DNA of 64,000 bases from Enterobacter cloacae complex sp. ECNIH7 (GCF_002208095.1 NZ_CP017990.1:2108001-2172000), one strand, 5' to 3'. Shown: positions 8,824 through 17,521, counted from the first letter of the stretch. Translations and numbers: made by a program. Notes: a model not told the origin generated them from the letters alone.

Positions 8824-9939
8824 TTAATGCATGTTCTTCTCTTCCAGCTCTTCCAGTTCGCTCAAAATCACGTCCGGGTCAGTTCCCGGCGGCGGAATTT
8901 CATGCACCCAGGCAGAGAACAGACGCCAGGTGACGGCGAGCAGCACCGGGCCAATAAACAGGCCAATCATGCCAAAGGCAATCAATCCGCCAATGACCCC
9001 GGAGAGGATCAGGATCAGCGGCAGGTCTGCGCCCATGCGGATGAGGATCGGACGAATCACGTTATCCATGGTGCCGACCACGCAGCTCCAGACCAGCAGC
9101 ACCGTTCCCCACGTGGTATCGCCCGTCCAGTAGAGCCAGATAATGCTGGGGACCAGCACCAGCAACGGTCCCAGTTGCGCAAGACAGGTCATCAGCATGA
9201 CAACGGTGAACACGGTGGCGTACGGTACGCCGGAAATTGCCAGACCGATCCCGCCCAGCACCGCCTGCACCAGCGCGGTGACCACCACCCCCAGCGCAAC
9301 CGCGCGCACGGCCTGTGCGGCCAGCAGTACCGCGGCGTCACCGCGTTTGCCCGCCAGGCGGGTGGCAAAGTGACGAACGCCTAAAGCCACCTGCTCGCCG
9401 CGCCAGTAGAGCAGGGCGCTGAAGAGCAGCATCAGGGTACAGTGCATCATAAAGCGGCCGATATGCGCCGCCTGACCGACAAACCAGGTGGTAGTGGTGC
9501 CAATATACGGGCGGACTTTTGCCATCAGCGCGCTGCCGCCCATCTCCAGCAGGCTATGCCAGCCGCTGTAGAGTTTTGAGCCCACCACCGGAATGCTGTT
9601 CAGCCAGGCGAGATCCGGCAGCGTCAGGTCACCGCTGCTAATGGCGCGAATAACCGGGCCACTGGAATCCACCAGGCTATTCACCAGCAGGGCGATCGGA
9701 ATAATAAACAGCAAGAACAGCAGGAGCGTCATGACCAGTACGGCGAGCCCGCGGCGGCCAAACAGCAGCTTCTGCAAGCGCAGCAGCAAAGGCCACGTGG
9801 CAACGACTACGGTCGCAGCCCACGCAAAGCCGAGAATAAAGGGTTGAACAATCCACAGACACGCAATAATCATGAGGGCCAGAAACAGCACCGACAGCAA
9901 TATTTGCGCAACATCCCTGGGCTGGCGAAGATTGACCAT
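8824..9939 (-). CDS. ydiK: YdiK, AI-2E transporter family membrane protein
   Basis: A 371-residue inner-membrane protein of the AI-2E/PerM family with about eight hydrophobic helices. E. coli YdiK is 370 residues and its physiological substrate is not established. Family landmarks are QVALGVRHFATRLAG and the C-terminal DNVIRPILIRMGADLP and GGLIAFGMIGLFIGPVLLA. I placed the start at MVNLRQPRDVAQ, which has AAGGAAAG upstream and matches E. coli. The frame extends 23 codons further, but that stretch is not conserved. Divergent from ydiJ. Confidence 0.93.
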   Translation of the reverse strand: MVNLRQPRDVAQILLSVLFLALMIIACLWIVQPFILGFAWAATVVVATWPLLLRLQKLLFGRRGLAVLVMTLLLFLLFIIPIALLVNSLVDSSGPVIRAISSGDLTLPDLAWLNSIPVVGSKLYSGWHSLLEMGGSALMAKVRPYIGTTTTWFVGQAAHIGRFMMHCTLMLLFSALLYWRGEQVALGVRHFATRLAGKRGDAAVLLAAQAVRAVALGVVVTALVQAVLGGIGLAISGVPYATVFTVVMLMTCLAQLGPLLVLVPSIIWLYWTGDTTWGTVLLVWSCVVGTMDNVIRPILIRMGADLPLILILSGVIGGLIAFGMIGLFIGPVLLAVTWRLFSAWVHEIPPPGTDPDVILSELEELEEKNMH

Positions 9940-10138
9940 AAATGAAACTTTCCTTAAAAGAACGCCAGTACGACTGGCGGGAACGGAAAACCGCGTCTCT
10001 TTAATCATTAATGATCTCAGCGGTTTTTAACAGGCGAATTCTGCCTGTAATTCAGCAGAGATTATAAGAAAAAAATGTGATAAAACTTTTAAGATACACG
10101 CAAACGATTTCATACAACTCTAATTAGGGTCGACAGTC

Positions 10139-13100
10139 ATGATCCCACAGATTTCTCAGGCACCTGGCGTCGTTCAGCTGGTGCTTAATTTTTTGCAAGC
10201 ACTGGAGCAACAGGGTTTTACAGGTGATACCGCCACGAACTATGCCGACAGGCTGACGATGGCGACCGATAACAGTATCTACCAGCTTCTTCCCGATGCC
10301 GTGGTTTTCCCTCGTTCAACGGCCGACGTCGCGCTTATCGCCCGGCTCGCCACGCAGGAGCGGTTTGCCTCGCTGGTCTTTACGCCGCGCGGCGGCGGCA
10401 CCGGGACCAACGGTCAGGCGCTAAACCAGGGCATCATTGTTGATATGTCGCGCTATATGAACCGCATCATTGAGATCAACCCGGAGGAGGGGTGGGTGCG
10501 GGTCGAAGCGGGCGTCATCAAAGATCAGCTTAATCAGTATCTCAAGCCGTACGGCTACTTTTTTGCCCCTGAGCTTTCCACCAGCAACCGCGCGACCCTT
10601 GGCGGGATGATTAACACGGATGCCTCCGGGCAGGGCTCGCTGGTCTACGGTAAAACCTCCGATCACGTGCTGGGCGTGCGTGCGGTGCTGCTGGGCGGCG
10701 ATATTCTCGATACCCAGCCGATGCCGGTTGAACTGGCGGAAACGCTGGGCAAAGACAACACCGCCAGCGGTCGTATCTATCGCACCGTGCTGGAACGCTG
10801 TCGCGACAACCGCCAGCTTATTCTCGATAAATTCCCCAAGCTGAACCGCTTCCTGACCGGGTACGATCTGCGTCACGTCTTCAACGATGACCTGACCCAG
10901 TTTGATTTAACCCGCGTGCTGACCGGCTCCGAGGGAACGCTGGCGTTTATTACCGAAGCGCGGCTGGATATCACCCGGTTGCCGAAAGTGCGCCGTCTGG
11001 TGAACGTCAAATATGACTCCTTCGACTCCGCGCTGCGCAATGCGCCGTTTATGGTGCAAGCGCAGGCGCTGTCGGTGGAAACCGTCGACTCTAAGGTACT
11101 CAATCTTGCCCGGGAAGATATTGTCTGGCACTCCGTGAGTGACCTCATTACCGACGTGCCGGACAAAGAGATGCTCGGTCTCAACATCGTGGAATTTGCC
11201 GGCGATGATGCGGAGCTGATTGAGCGGCAGGTCACCACGCTCTGCCAGCGGCTGGATGAGCTGATTGCGCAGGGGGAAGGCGGCGTGATCGGCTGGCAGC
11301 TCTGTAACGATCTGGCCGGGATTGAGCGTATCTATGCGATGCGTAAAAAAGCCGTGGGCCTGCTCGGCAATGCGAAAGGGGCGGCGAAGCCCATTCCCTT
11401 TGCCGAAGATACCTGCGTGCCGCCCGAGCATCTGGCGGATTACATCGTGGAGTTTCGCGCCCTGCTGGACAGCCACGGCCTGAGCTATGGCATGTTCGGC
11501 CACGTCGACGCCGGGGTACTGCACGTGCGTCCGGCGCTGGACATGTGCGACCCGCAGCAGGAGATCCTGATGAAGCAGATCTCCGACGACGTGGTGGCTT
11601 TAACCGCTAAATATGGCGGTCTGCTGTGGGGGGAGCACGGGAAAGGGTTCCGCGCGGAGTACAGCCCGGCATTCTTTGGCGAACAGCTCTACGCGGAGTT
11701 GCGTAAGGTGAAAGCGGCGTTCGACCCGCACAACCGCCTCAACCCGGGTAAAATCTGCCCGCCTGAAGGCGTAGACGCGCCAATGCTGCAGGTGGATGCC
11801 GTCAAGCGCGGCACCTACGACAGGCAGATCCCGATTGCGGTGCGCTCGTCCTGGCGCGGCGCGATGGAGTGCAACGGCAACGGCCTGTGCTTTAACTTTG
11901 ATGTGAAAAGCCCGATGTGCCCGTCGATGAAAATTACCAGCAACCGTATCCACTCGCCGAAAGGGCGGGCGACGCTGGTGCGCGAGTGGCTGCGTCTGCT
12001 GGCCGATCGCGGGGTTGATCCGCTCAGGCTGGAGCAGCAGCTCCCGGAAAAACGGGCCAGCCTGCGCTCGCTGATTGAGCGCACCCGCAACAGCTGGCAT
12101 GCCAACAAGGGCGAGTATGATTTTTCCCATGAGGTGAAAGAGGCGATGTCCGGCTGTCTGGCCTGTAAAGCCTGCTCCACCCAGTGCCCGATTAAAATCG
12201 ACGTGCCGGAATTCCGCTCGCGTTTCCTCCAGCTTTACCACACCCGATACCTCCGCCCGGTGCGCGACCATCTGGTGGCGACGGTGGAAAGCTACGCGCC
12301 GCTGATGGCGCGGGCGCCAAAGACCTTCAACTTCTTTATCAACCAGCCGCTGGTGCGCAAGCTCTCCGAAAAACACATCGGCATGGTCGATCTCCCGCTG
12401 CTGTCGGTCCCGTCTCTGCAGCGCCAGCTTGTCGGCCACCGTTCGGCGAACATGACCCTCGAACAGCTGGAGGCGCTCGCTCCGGAGCAAAAAGCGAATG
12501 TGGTGCTGGTGGTGCAGGATCCGTTCACCAGCTACTACGATGCGCAGGTTGTGGCCGATTTCGTCCGTCTGGCGGAGAAGGTGGGTTACCAGCCGGTGGT
12601 TCTGCCGTTCTCTCCCAACGGCAAGGCGCAGCACATTAAGGGTTTCCTGAAGCGATTTGCGAAGACCGCGCAGAAAACGTCTGACTTCTTAAACCGCGTG
12701 GCGCAACTCGGGATACCGATGGTCGGCGTCGATCCGGCGCTGGTGCTTTGCTATCGCGATGAATATAAGCAGACGCTGGGCGATAAGCGCGGCGATTTTA
12801 ACGTCATGCTGGTGCACGAGTGGCTTCCGGTGGCGCTGGCAGATAAGGCCGTTCAGGACGTCAGCGGTGAACCGTGGTATCTGTTCGGCCACTGCACGGA
12901 AGTGACCGCGCTGCCGGGTGCCCCCGCGCAGTGGGCGTCCGTTTTTGCCCGCTTCGGTGCGAAGCTGGAGAGCGTCAACGTAGGCTGCTGCGGGATGGCC
13001 GGAACCTACGGACACGAAGTGAAAAACCACGCCAACTCGCTCGGCATCTATGAGCTGTCCTGGCATCAGGCGATGCAGCGTTTGCCGCGAAACCGCTGTC

Positions 13101-13195
13101 TGGCGACAGGCTACTCCTGCCGCAGCCAGGTAAAACGGGTAGAAGGTAACGGTGTGCGTCACCCATTGCAGGCTTTACTGGAGATAATTGGATGA
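10139..13195 (+). CDS. ydiJ: YdiJ, FAD/4Fe-4S D-2-hydroxyacid (2-hydroxyglutarate) dehydrogenase
   Basis: A 1018-residue fusion oxidase, the E. coli length. The N-terminal half is a PCMH-type FAD domain (FTPRGGGTGTNGQ, ELSTSNRATLGGMINTDASG, LTGSEGTLAFITEA) followed by an FAD-oxidase C domain with GHVDAGVLHVRP and LWGEHGKGFR. From about residue 578 there are ferredoxin cysteines (CNGNGLC...CPS) and from about 673 CLACKACSTQCP. The C end has CCG-type cysteine-rich motifs (FGHCTE, NVGCCGMAGTYGHE), like GlpC and GlcF. E. coli YdiJ has been described as a D-2-hydroxyglutarate dehydrogenase; that assignment is transferred here. It overlaps menI by 4 bp, so the two are co-translated. Confidence 0.94.
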   Translation: MIPQISQAPGVVQLVLNFLQALEQQGFTGDTATNYADRLTMATDNSIYQLLPDAVVFPRSTADVALIARLATQERFASLVFTPRGGGTGTNGQALNQGIIVDMSRYMNRIIEINPEEGWVRVEAGVIKDQLNQYLKPYGYFFAPELSTSNRATLGGMINTDASGQGSLVYGKTSDHVLGVRAVLLGGDILDTQPMPVELAETLGKDNTASGRIYRTVLERCRDNRQLILDKFPKLNRFLTGYDLRHVFNDDLTQFDLTRVLTGSEGTLAFITEARLDITRLPKVRRLVNVKYDSFDSALRNAPFMVQAQALSVETVDSKVLNLAREDIVWHSVSDLITDVPDKEMLGLNIVEFAGDDAELIERQVTTLCQRLDELIAQGEGGVIGWQLCNDLAGIERIYAMRKKAVGLLGNAKGAAKPIPFAEDTCVPPEHLADYIVEFRALLDSHGLSYGMFGHVDAGVLHVRPALDMCDPQQEILMKQISDDVVALTAKYGGLLWGEHGKGFRAEYSPAFFGEQLYAELRKVKAAFDPHNRLNPGKICPPEGVDAPMLQVDAVKRGTYDRQIPIAVRSSWRGAMECNGNGLCFNFDVKSPMCPSMKITSNRIHSPKGRATLVREWLRLLADRGVDPLRLEQQLPEKRASLRSLIERTRNSWHANKGEYDFSHEVKEAMSGCLACKACSTQCPIKIDVPEFRSRFLQLYHTRYLRPVRDHLVATVESYAPLMARAPKTFNFFINQPLVRKLSEKHIGMVDLPLLSVPSLQRQLVGHRSANMTLEQLEALAPEQKANVVLVVQDPFTSYYDAQVVADFVRLAEKVGYQPVVLPFSPNGKAQHIKGFLKRFAKTAQKTSDFLNRVAQLGIPMVGVDPALVLCYRDEYKQTLGDKRGDFNVMLVHEWLPVALADKAVQDVSGEPWYLFGHCTEVTALPGAPAQWASVFARFGAKLESVNVGCCGMAGTYGHEVKNHANSLGIYELSWHQAMQRLPRNRCLATGYSCRSQVKRVEGNGVRHPLQALLEIIG

Positions 13196-13602
13196 TCTGG
13201 AAACGTGCCGTCACGCTGCAGGCGCTGAACGCCATGGGCGAGGGGAATATGGTGGGGCTGCTGGATATCCAGTTCATCCGCATTGGCGACGATGAAATTG
13301 AGGCCACCATGCCGGTCGATAGTCGCACCCACCAGCCGTTTGGTTTATTGCACGGCGGGGCCTCCGTCGTGCTGGCCGAAACGCTGGGCTCGGTGGCGGG
13401 GTATCTCTGTACCGAAGGGGAGCAGAAGGTTGTCGGACTCGAGGTGAATGCTAACCACATTCGCTCGGTGCGCAGCGGGCGCGTGCGCGGTGTTTGCCGC
13501 GCACTGCACGCCGGAAGCCGCCATCAGGTGTGGCAGATAGATATTCTCGATGAGCAGGATCGCCTGTGCTGCTCGTCGCGGCTGACCACGGCGGTTGTGT
13601 AA
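13192..13602 (+). CDS. menI: MenI, 1,4-dihydroxy-2-naphthoyl-CoA hydrolase
   Basis: A 136-residue hotdog-fold thioesterase (formerly YdiI), full length compared with E. coli. It hydrolyses DHNA-CoA in menaquinone biosynthesis and also acts on other acyl-CoAs. The motif QPFGLLHGGASVVLAETLGS contains the helix-start glycines and the catalytic Glu found in this family. GLEVNANHIRSVRSGRV lines the CoA site. The ATGA overlap with ydiJ shows an operon, which may link a quinone-reducing dehydrogenase with quinone supply. Confidence 0.95.
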   Translation: MIWKRAVTLQALNAMGEGNMVGLLDIQFIRIGDDEIEATMPVDSRTHQPFGLLHGGASVVLAETLGSVAGYLCTEGEQKVVGLEVNANHIRSVRSGRVRGVCRALHAGSRHQVWQIDILDEQDRLCCSSRLTTAVV

Positions 13603-13687
13603 AGTTTTTAGATGTTTTGCCTTTGGTCAAAAACTAGCCAGTCCGTTGTGATATACTGGTCAGGTTTTGTACATAAGCGAGGACATC

Positions 13688-13882
13688 ATGGATACTGAAA
13701 TAACCCCAACACAGCTGGCAATTGAATATTTACGTCGCGATAAGAGCAACCTGTCTCCGGCGCAGTACCTGAAAAAGCTGAAACAGCTTGAGCTGGAATT
13801 TACAGATTTGCTGGCGCTCTCTTCGAATGAACTGAAAGAAGAGATCTACTTTGCCTGGCGGTTGGGCGTTCACGTCCATTGA
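13688..13882 (+). CDS. ydiH: YdiH, small conserved protein
   Basis: A 64-residue soluble protein of unknown function, homologous to E. coli YdiH (62 residues). The body LAIEYLRRDKSNLSPAQYLK and the end ELKEEIYFAWRLGVHVH are nearly unchanged. The chosen ATG has GAGG eight bases upstream. The frame runs seven codons further to a TTG, which is less likely. Predicted mostly helical and charged. Confidence 0.9.
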   Translation: MDTEITPTQLAIEYLRRDKSNLSPAQYLKKLKQLELEFTDLLALSSNELKEEIYFAWRLGVHVH

Positions 13883-13892
13883 GTACATGAGA

Positions 13893-13922
13893 GTAAAAGG
13901 GCCGCGAGTGCGGCCTTTTTTG
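13893..13922 (+). terminator. ydiH terminator
   Basis: The stem GGCCGC / GCGGCC with loop GAGT, an upstream A run and a downstream T run lies just after ydiH. Confidence 0.9.
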
Positions 13923-13936
13923 TGTCTGAAATTCAG

Positions 13937-13964
13937 TATCGGGCGGCGGTGACGCCACCCGATA
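13937..13964. repeat. REP-like palindrome between ydiH and the fdhF-like gene
   Basis: TATCGGGCGGC and its near complement GCCACCCGATA flank a short centre. The sequence resembles the REP-like element near ydiK. It sits 6 bp beyond the stop of the minus-strand dehydrogenase gene and may stabilise its mRNA end. Confidence 0.6.
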
Positions 13965-13970
13965 TTTTCC

Positions 13971-16121
13971 TCAGACATTGACGGCGTTGATCAGCCGCGA
14001 CTTCATGGACTGATACGCAGACGCCGCAAAATCCTCCGCCCAGCGCTGGTCCTCAATCGCCTCAAGCTGCACCGCGCAGTACTTCGTTTCCGGCGTTTTG
14101 GAGATGGGATCGAGATTATCCTGGGTTAGCTCGTTGCAGGCGCCAATCCACCATTGATAGGTCATGTAGACCGCCCCGGCGTTGATACGCTCGCTAATGC
14201 TGGCGCGGGTAATCACTTTGCCGCGACGCGAACGCACCCAGACCAGCTGGCCCTCCGCGATGCCCAGCTTTTCCGCATCGGCTGGGTTCATTTGCACCCG
14301 GCCCGGCTCATCGGCCAGGCTTTGCAGCGCGGCGCAGTTCCCGGTCATCGAGCGGCAGGAGTAGTGTCCCACTTCACGAACCGTACACAGCACCAGCGGG
14401 AAATCCGCGTCCGGAGTTTCCGCCGGCGCGCGCCACGGGGCGGCAAAGAGCTGCCCTTTACCGGTTGGGGTGTCGAACTGATTGTCTTTATACAGGTAAG
14501 GCGTTCCCGGATGATCCAGCGTCGGGCACGGCCACTGCACGTGGCCCATCTCGCCCATTTTTTCATACGTCACGCCGTAGAAGAGCGGGCACAGCTCGCG
14601 CATCTCATCCCAGATCTGCTGGTTATCGTCATAATGCATCGGGTAGCCCATCTCAGTGGCGAGCAGGCTGATGATTTCCCAGTCGCGCTTCACGTTGCCG
14701 CTGGCCTCAATGGCTTTGCCAAAACGCTGGAACCCGCGATCGGCACAGGTAAAGACGCCGCCGTGTTCACCCCAGGAGGTGGCAGGAAGCAGGACGTCCG
14801 CCACTTCTGCCGTTTTGGTCATAAAGATGTCCTGAACCACCACAAAGTCGAGCGCCTCAAAACCGCTGCGAACGAGACCGAGATCGGCTTCGGTCTGAAG
14901 CGGATCTTCCCCCATGATGTAGTAGGCCTTGACCTTGCCTTCCAGCGCCAGATGGGGCACCTCGGTAATGCGCGTTCCGACCCGATCGTCCGTTTTATTG
15001 ACGTCAATTCCCCAGGCATCGGCAAACTTCTGCCTGACCGCCGGATCGGTCACATCCTGATAGCCCGGGAACATATTCGGCAGAACGCCCATATCGCAGG
15101 CGCCCTGAACGTTGTTTTGTCCGCGTACCGGCCCGACGCCGACGGCAGGGCGGCCGAGGTTGCCGGTCAGCAGCGCCAGGCTGGAAAGCCCTTTGACCAC
15201 ATCCACGGCCTGACCAAACTGGGTCACGCCCATCCCCCACATCACGGTGGCGGAAGGTGCCGCCGCGAAGGTGCGCATCGCCTGGCGAACGTCGCGGGCG
15301 GGAATGCCGGTAAGATGCTCAACTGTCTCTGGCGCATAGTCTTTCACCGTCTGGCGATAGGCCTCAAGCCCCTCGGTAAAGCGCGCCACGTAGCTTTTGT
15401 CGTAGAGCTCCTCTTCCAGCAGCACGTAGCCAAAGGCGTTTACCAGCGCCATGTTGCTGCCGTTTTTCAGCTGCAGATGCTGGTCGGCAATGCGCGCCGT
15501 TTCAATGCGCCGCGGATCGCAGACGATAATTTTTGCGCCGTTTTCACGCGCTTTCAGCACGCGCCGGGCGACGATGGGGTGGGAGTCCGCGCAGTTATAG
15601 CCAAACACCAGCAGGCATTTTGAGTTTTCAATATCGTTGATTGAGTTGCTCATCGCGCCGTTGCCGAGCGTCTCCTGTAAACCGGCCACGGAAGGGCCGT
15701 GACAGACGCGCGCACAGCAGTCCACGTTGTTGGTGTTTAGCACCGCGCGGGCAAATTTTTGCATCACATAGTTTGTTTCATTGCCGGTTCCGCGAGAGGA
15801 TCCGGTGGTCATGATCGACCGCGGCCCGTGCTGAGCTTTAATGCTGCTGAGTTTGTGCGCGGTGTAGCGGATAGCCTCTTGCCAGGTAACGGGGGTGAAT
15901 GCCTCGCCTTTATGGTAGCGGATCATCGGCTGGGTCAGTCGCGGGGTGAGCAGACGGGTATCGTTGAGGAAGTCCCAGCCGTAAAAGCCTTTCAGACACA
16001 GGGTGCCCTGGTTTGTGACGCCTTCTGCGGCTTCGGCACGGATGATACGGTTATTTTCAACGACAAGGTTTAATTTACAGCCTGCACCGCAGTAGGGGCA
16101 GACGCTGGCGATCTTTTTCAT
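13971..16121 (-). CDS. Formate dehydrogenase H (FdhF) homologue, cysteine form
   Basis: A 716-residue molybdopterin oxidoreductase close to E. coli FdhF (715 residues), which oxidises formate to CO2 in the cytoplasm. The N-terminal 4Fe-4S site is CPYCGAGCKLN...GTLCLKG. The active-site segment is NVDCCARVCHGPSVAG. The residue at the selenocysteine position, 140, is Cys encoded by TGT at 15702-15704, where E. coli fdhF has TGA. His141, next to it, is kept. TGSSRGTGNETNYVMQKFARA and REVGHYSCRSMTGNC match the family. I chose the ATG before KKIASVCPYC; ten upstream in-frame codons are not conserved. No hydrogenase or electron-transfer subunit is adjacent. A name such as fdhF is possible but would hide the difference. 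Confidence 0.92.
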   Translation of the reverse strand: MKKIASVCPYCGAGCKLNLVVENNRIIRAEAAEGVTNQGTLCLKGFYGWDFLNDTRLLTPRLTQPMIRYHKGEAFTPVTWQEAIRYTAHKLSSIKAQHGPRSIMTTGSSRGTGNETNYVMQKFARAVLNTNNVDCCARVCHGPSVAGLQETLGNGAMSNSINDIENSKCLLVFGYNCADSHPIVARRVLKARENGAKIIVCDPRRIETARIADQHLQLKNGSNMALVNAFGYVLLEEELYDKSYVARFTEGLEAYRQTVKDYAPETVEHLTGIPARDVRQAMRTFAAAPSATVMWGMGVTQFGQAVDVVKGLSSLALLTGNLGRPAVGVGPVRGQNNVQGACDMGVLPNMFPGYQDVTDPAVRQKFADAWGIDVNKTDDRVGTRITEVPHLALEGKVKAYYIMGEDPLQTEADLGLVRSGFEALDFVVVQDIFMTKTAEVADVLLPATSWGEHGGVFTCADRGFQRFGKAIEASGNVKRDWEIISLLATEMGYPMHYDDNQQIWDEMRELCPLFYGVTYEKMGEMGHVQWPCPTLDHPGTPYLYKDNQFDTPTGKGQLFAAPWRAPAETPDADFPLVLCTVREVGHYSCRSMTGNCAALQSLADEPGRVQMNPADAEKLGIAEGQLVWVRSRRGKVITRASISERINAGAVYMTYQWWIGACNELTQDNLDPISKTPETKYCAVQLEAIEDQRWAEDFAASAYQSMKSRLINAVNV

Positions 16122-16246
16122 CAATAACAGACCTGTTAAGAAATGAAGCAAAGTTGACTGGAAAACCCAGTCCCGTAAGCAGAGGTAAGCAGGAACCGTG
16201 CCAGGTTGGCTTTGCTGGTTTAACAGGGTGTTAAGCGGGGAAGGCG

Positions 16247-16288
16247 CGTGTCATCGTCAAAACATTCGTCAGTTTTGACGATGACACG
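16247..16288. repeat. Perfect 17-bp inverted repeat upstream of the fdhF-like gene
   Basis: The arms CGTGTCATCGTCAAAAC (16247-16263) and GTTTTGACGATGACACG (16272-16288) are exact complements around the 8-bp centre ATTCGTCA. It lies between ariR and the fdhF-like gene, about 125 bp before the latter's start. No T run follows on either strand, so it is not a typical terminator. A regulator site or an mRNA leader hairpin is possible. The rest of the gap (16122-16246) shows nothing I recognise. Confidence 0.85.
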
Positions 16289-16312
16289 AAAGCAGGATTA
16301 ATGGCCGTGAAT

Positions 16313-16591
16313 TTACAGGTCGTCCATGGTGTAGCCCACGACAATTTCCAGCGTCTTGCGAATCACATCCGCCTGAACCACGTCGTGAGTGGCTTCCAGC
16401 GTCTGAATGAGCCAGAGGATAATCGCTTTATTGGACAGATGACCTTCGGAGGCCAGAACACAGCGTACTGCAGTAGAAAAAACAGCGGACTCTTCAGCAA
16501 AACGATCGCCTGCGTGACGGAAGTATTCCGACAGCGCACTGTCTAAAAAAGCAGAATGATATTCGGGTTGAAGCTGAATATTTTGTCTCAT
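16313..16591 (-). CDS. ariR: AriR (YmgB), RcsB-pathway connector/biofilm and acid-resistance regulator
   Basis: A 92-residue homologue of E. coli AriR (88 residues). The shared core is LSEYFRHAGDRFAEES, then NKAIILWLIQTLEAT, then ADVIRKTLEIV and a YT-DD ending. E. coli AriR is a dimeric helical protein that affects biofilm and acid resistance and is induced by blue light through BluR. It is third in the ycgZ-ymgA-ariR operon, 28 bp after ymgA, with GGTGAGA as ribosome site. ymgC, present in E. coli, is not seen after it. Confidence 0.9.
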   Translation of the reverse strand: MRQNIQLQPEYHSAFLDSALSEYFRHAGDRFAEESAVFSTAVRCVLASEGHLSNKAIILWLIQTLEATHDVVQADVIRKTLEIVVGYTMDDL

Positions 16592-16619
16592 TTGTTCTCA
16601 CCGTAGCTGTTAATTGCAG

Positions 16620-16940
16620 TCAATGTATTTTCTTTGGATCGGACGGTTTTCCACTTCCAAACAACGGCACAACATTGTCCCGGTTATCGTTGAGAGGTCC
16701 CTCTCTTTTCGTTCGTCCTTGCGCGGTTCTGCGACGTGTAAAGGCGGTGCTGTTTGAGCCGATCTCGGCAATCACCACCGCAAGTGTCTCCCGCCGCCGG
16801 GGATCCTTTTCATGTTCTTTCATGATCCGCAGACGCTGAAGCAATCCTTCGGTTGTTACCGGTCCCCGCTCTTTCAAAAGAGAGAGAACGGCTTCACCGA
16901 TAAGCGTGTCGATCAGTTTGTCTGCGTTACTGCTCTTCAT
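16620..16940 (-). CDS. ymgA: YmgA-like RcsB connector protein
   Basis: A 106-residue protein whose N half (DTLIGEAVLSLLKERGPVTT, then LLQRLRIMKEHEKDPRRRET) aligns with E. coli YmgA (90 residues). The end, KKIH, resembles the NRIH end of YmgA. The C-terminal third is basic and disordered-looking. The chosen ATG has AAGGA directly upstream and lies 4 bp after the ycgZ stop, which implies coupled translation. An upstream frame extension is discarded. The family is related to AriR and acts with the Rcs phosphorelay in E. coli. Confidence 0.8.
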   Translation of the reverse strand: MKSSNADKLIDTLIGEAVLSLLKERGPVTTEGLLQRLRIMKEHEKDPRRRETLAVVIAEIGSNSTAFTRRRTAQGRTKREGPLNDNRDNVVPLFGSGKPSDPKKIH

Positions 16941-16944
16941 ATCC

Positions 16945-17184
16945 TTACCGTTCGAAGAGCAGACCAAGCAGCTTGTGGTAATGCTCTTCCTCTTCCGGGC
17001 CATCGGCCTTTTCGAGGCGGCTGAGCAATTTTGTACAAAGCGATTTGCGATTCAGATTTCGCCCGTCGCTGAGAATTTCAACAACCACCTGGCCCAGCGT
17101 CTCCTGCTGGGTAGGAAGCACGGCTTTTTCGAAGTACTGTGCGATTGCTGCTGCGGAATCTGCGACGTAACCTTTCTGCTGCAT
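16945..17184 (-). CDS. ycgZ: YcgZ, Rcs-pathway connector protein
   Basis: A 79-residue homologue of E. coli YcgZ (78 residues), with AAIAQYFEKAVLPTQQETLG and RNLNRKSLCTKLLSRLE conserved and the ending LLGLLFER. It is the first gene of the BluR-repressed operon, which E. coli uses to lower curli and raise colanic acid production through RcsB. The ATG is preceded by AGGAGCG. The open frame extends 24 codons upstream into the operator region and is not real coding sequence. Confidence 0.9.
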   Translation of the reverse strand: MQQKGYVADSAAAIAQYFEKAVLPTQQETLGQVVVEILSDGRNLNRKSLCTKLLSRLEKADGPEEEEHYHKLLGLLFER

Positions 17185-17244
17185 GTTTCGCTCCTGTAAA
17201 ATTTTGTAATCAGTAACGTTACATTTAAGGTATACATAATTTCC

Positions 17245-17273
17245 AAATCTGTACATTAAAAATGTACAGATTT
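17245..17273. promoter_or_regulatory. BluR operator in the ycgZ promoter region
   Basis: A perfect dyad with 12-bp arms, AAATCTGTACAT-TAAAA-ATGTACAGATTT, lies 61 bp upstream of ycgZ. BluR is a MerR-type repressor of this operon in E. coli, and GTACA-containing dyads occur at its targets. The ycgZ-bluF gap (17185-17521) also has single TTGTACA copies near 17361 and 17385 and is otherwise AT-rich without a gene. Confidence 0.8.
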
Positions 17274-17521
17274 TTAATGTTTCTTCGATATATTTTATAA
17301 AGTTCTTTATATTCAGTTAGTTGTGTTTGTGTGGTGGAGAGGTGATATTACAGGATATATTGTACAAAATGGTCGAGGGCTGTTAAGTTGTACAGCCAGG
17401 AAAAACGTTTCTTAAATTGCCGTAAACGGTTGAGATGTAAATTATTTGTCAGGCAATTAATGTGCTATAAATGAACCTTATCCACCTCTTTTGTGGCCAA
17501 ACCCCTAACCCCAGGAATCGC

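Noticed and set aside
8773..9384. 203-codon plus-strand ORF opposite ydiK
   Set aside because: Gln/His/Arg-rich antisense of membrane helices; not a real protein.
11600..12634. 344-codon minus-strand ORF inside ydiJ
   Set aside because: Antisense to conserved Fe-S and FAD domains of YdiJ; a by-product of high GC.
14154..15623. 489-codon ORF on the plus strand inside the fdhF-like gene
   Set aside because: Fully antisense to a clear FdhF homologue; its composition mirrors the other strand's codon bias and it has no recognisable motif.
16247..16288. Reading the 17-bp dyad as a rho-independent terminator of ariR
   Set aside because: No T run follows on either strand; kept as an unexplained inverted repeat.
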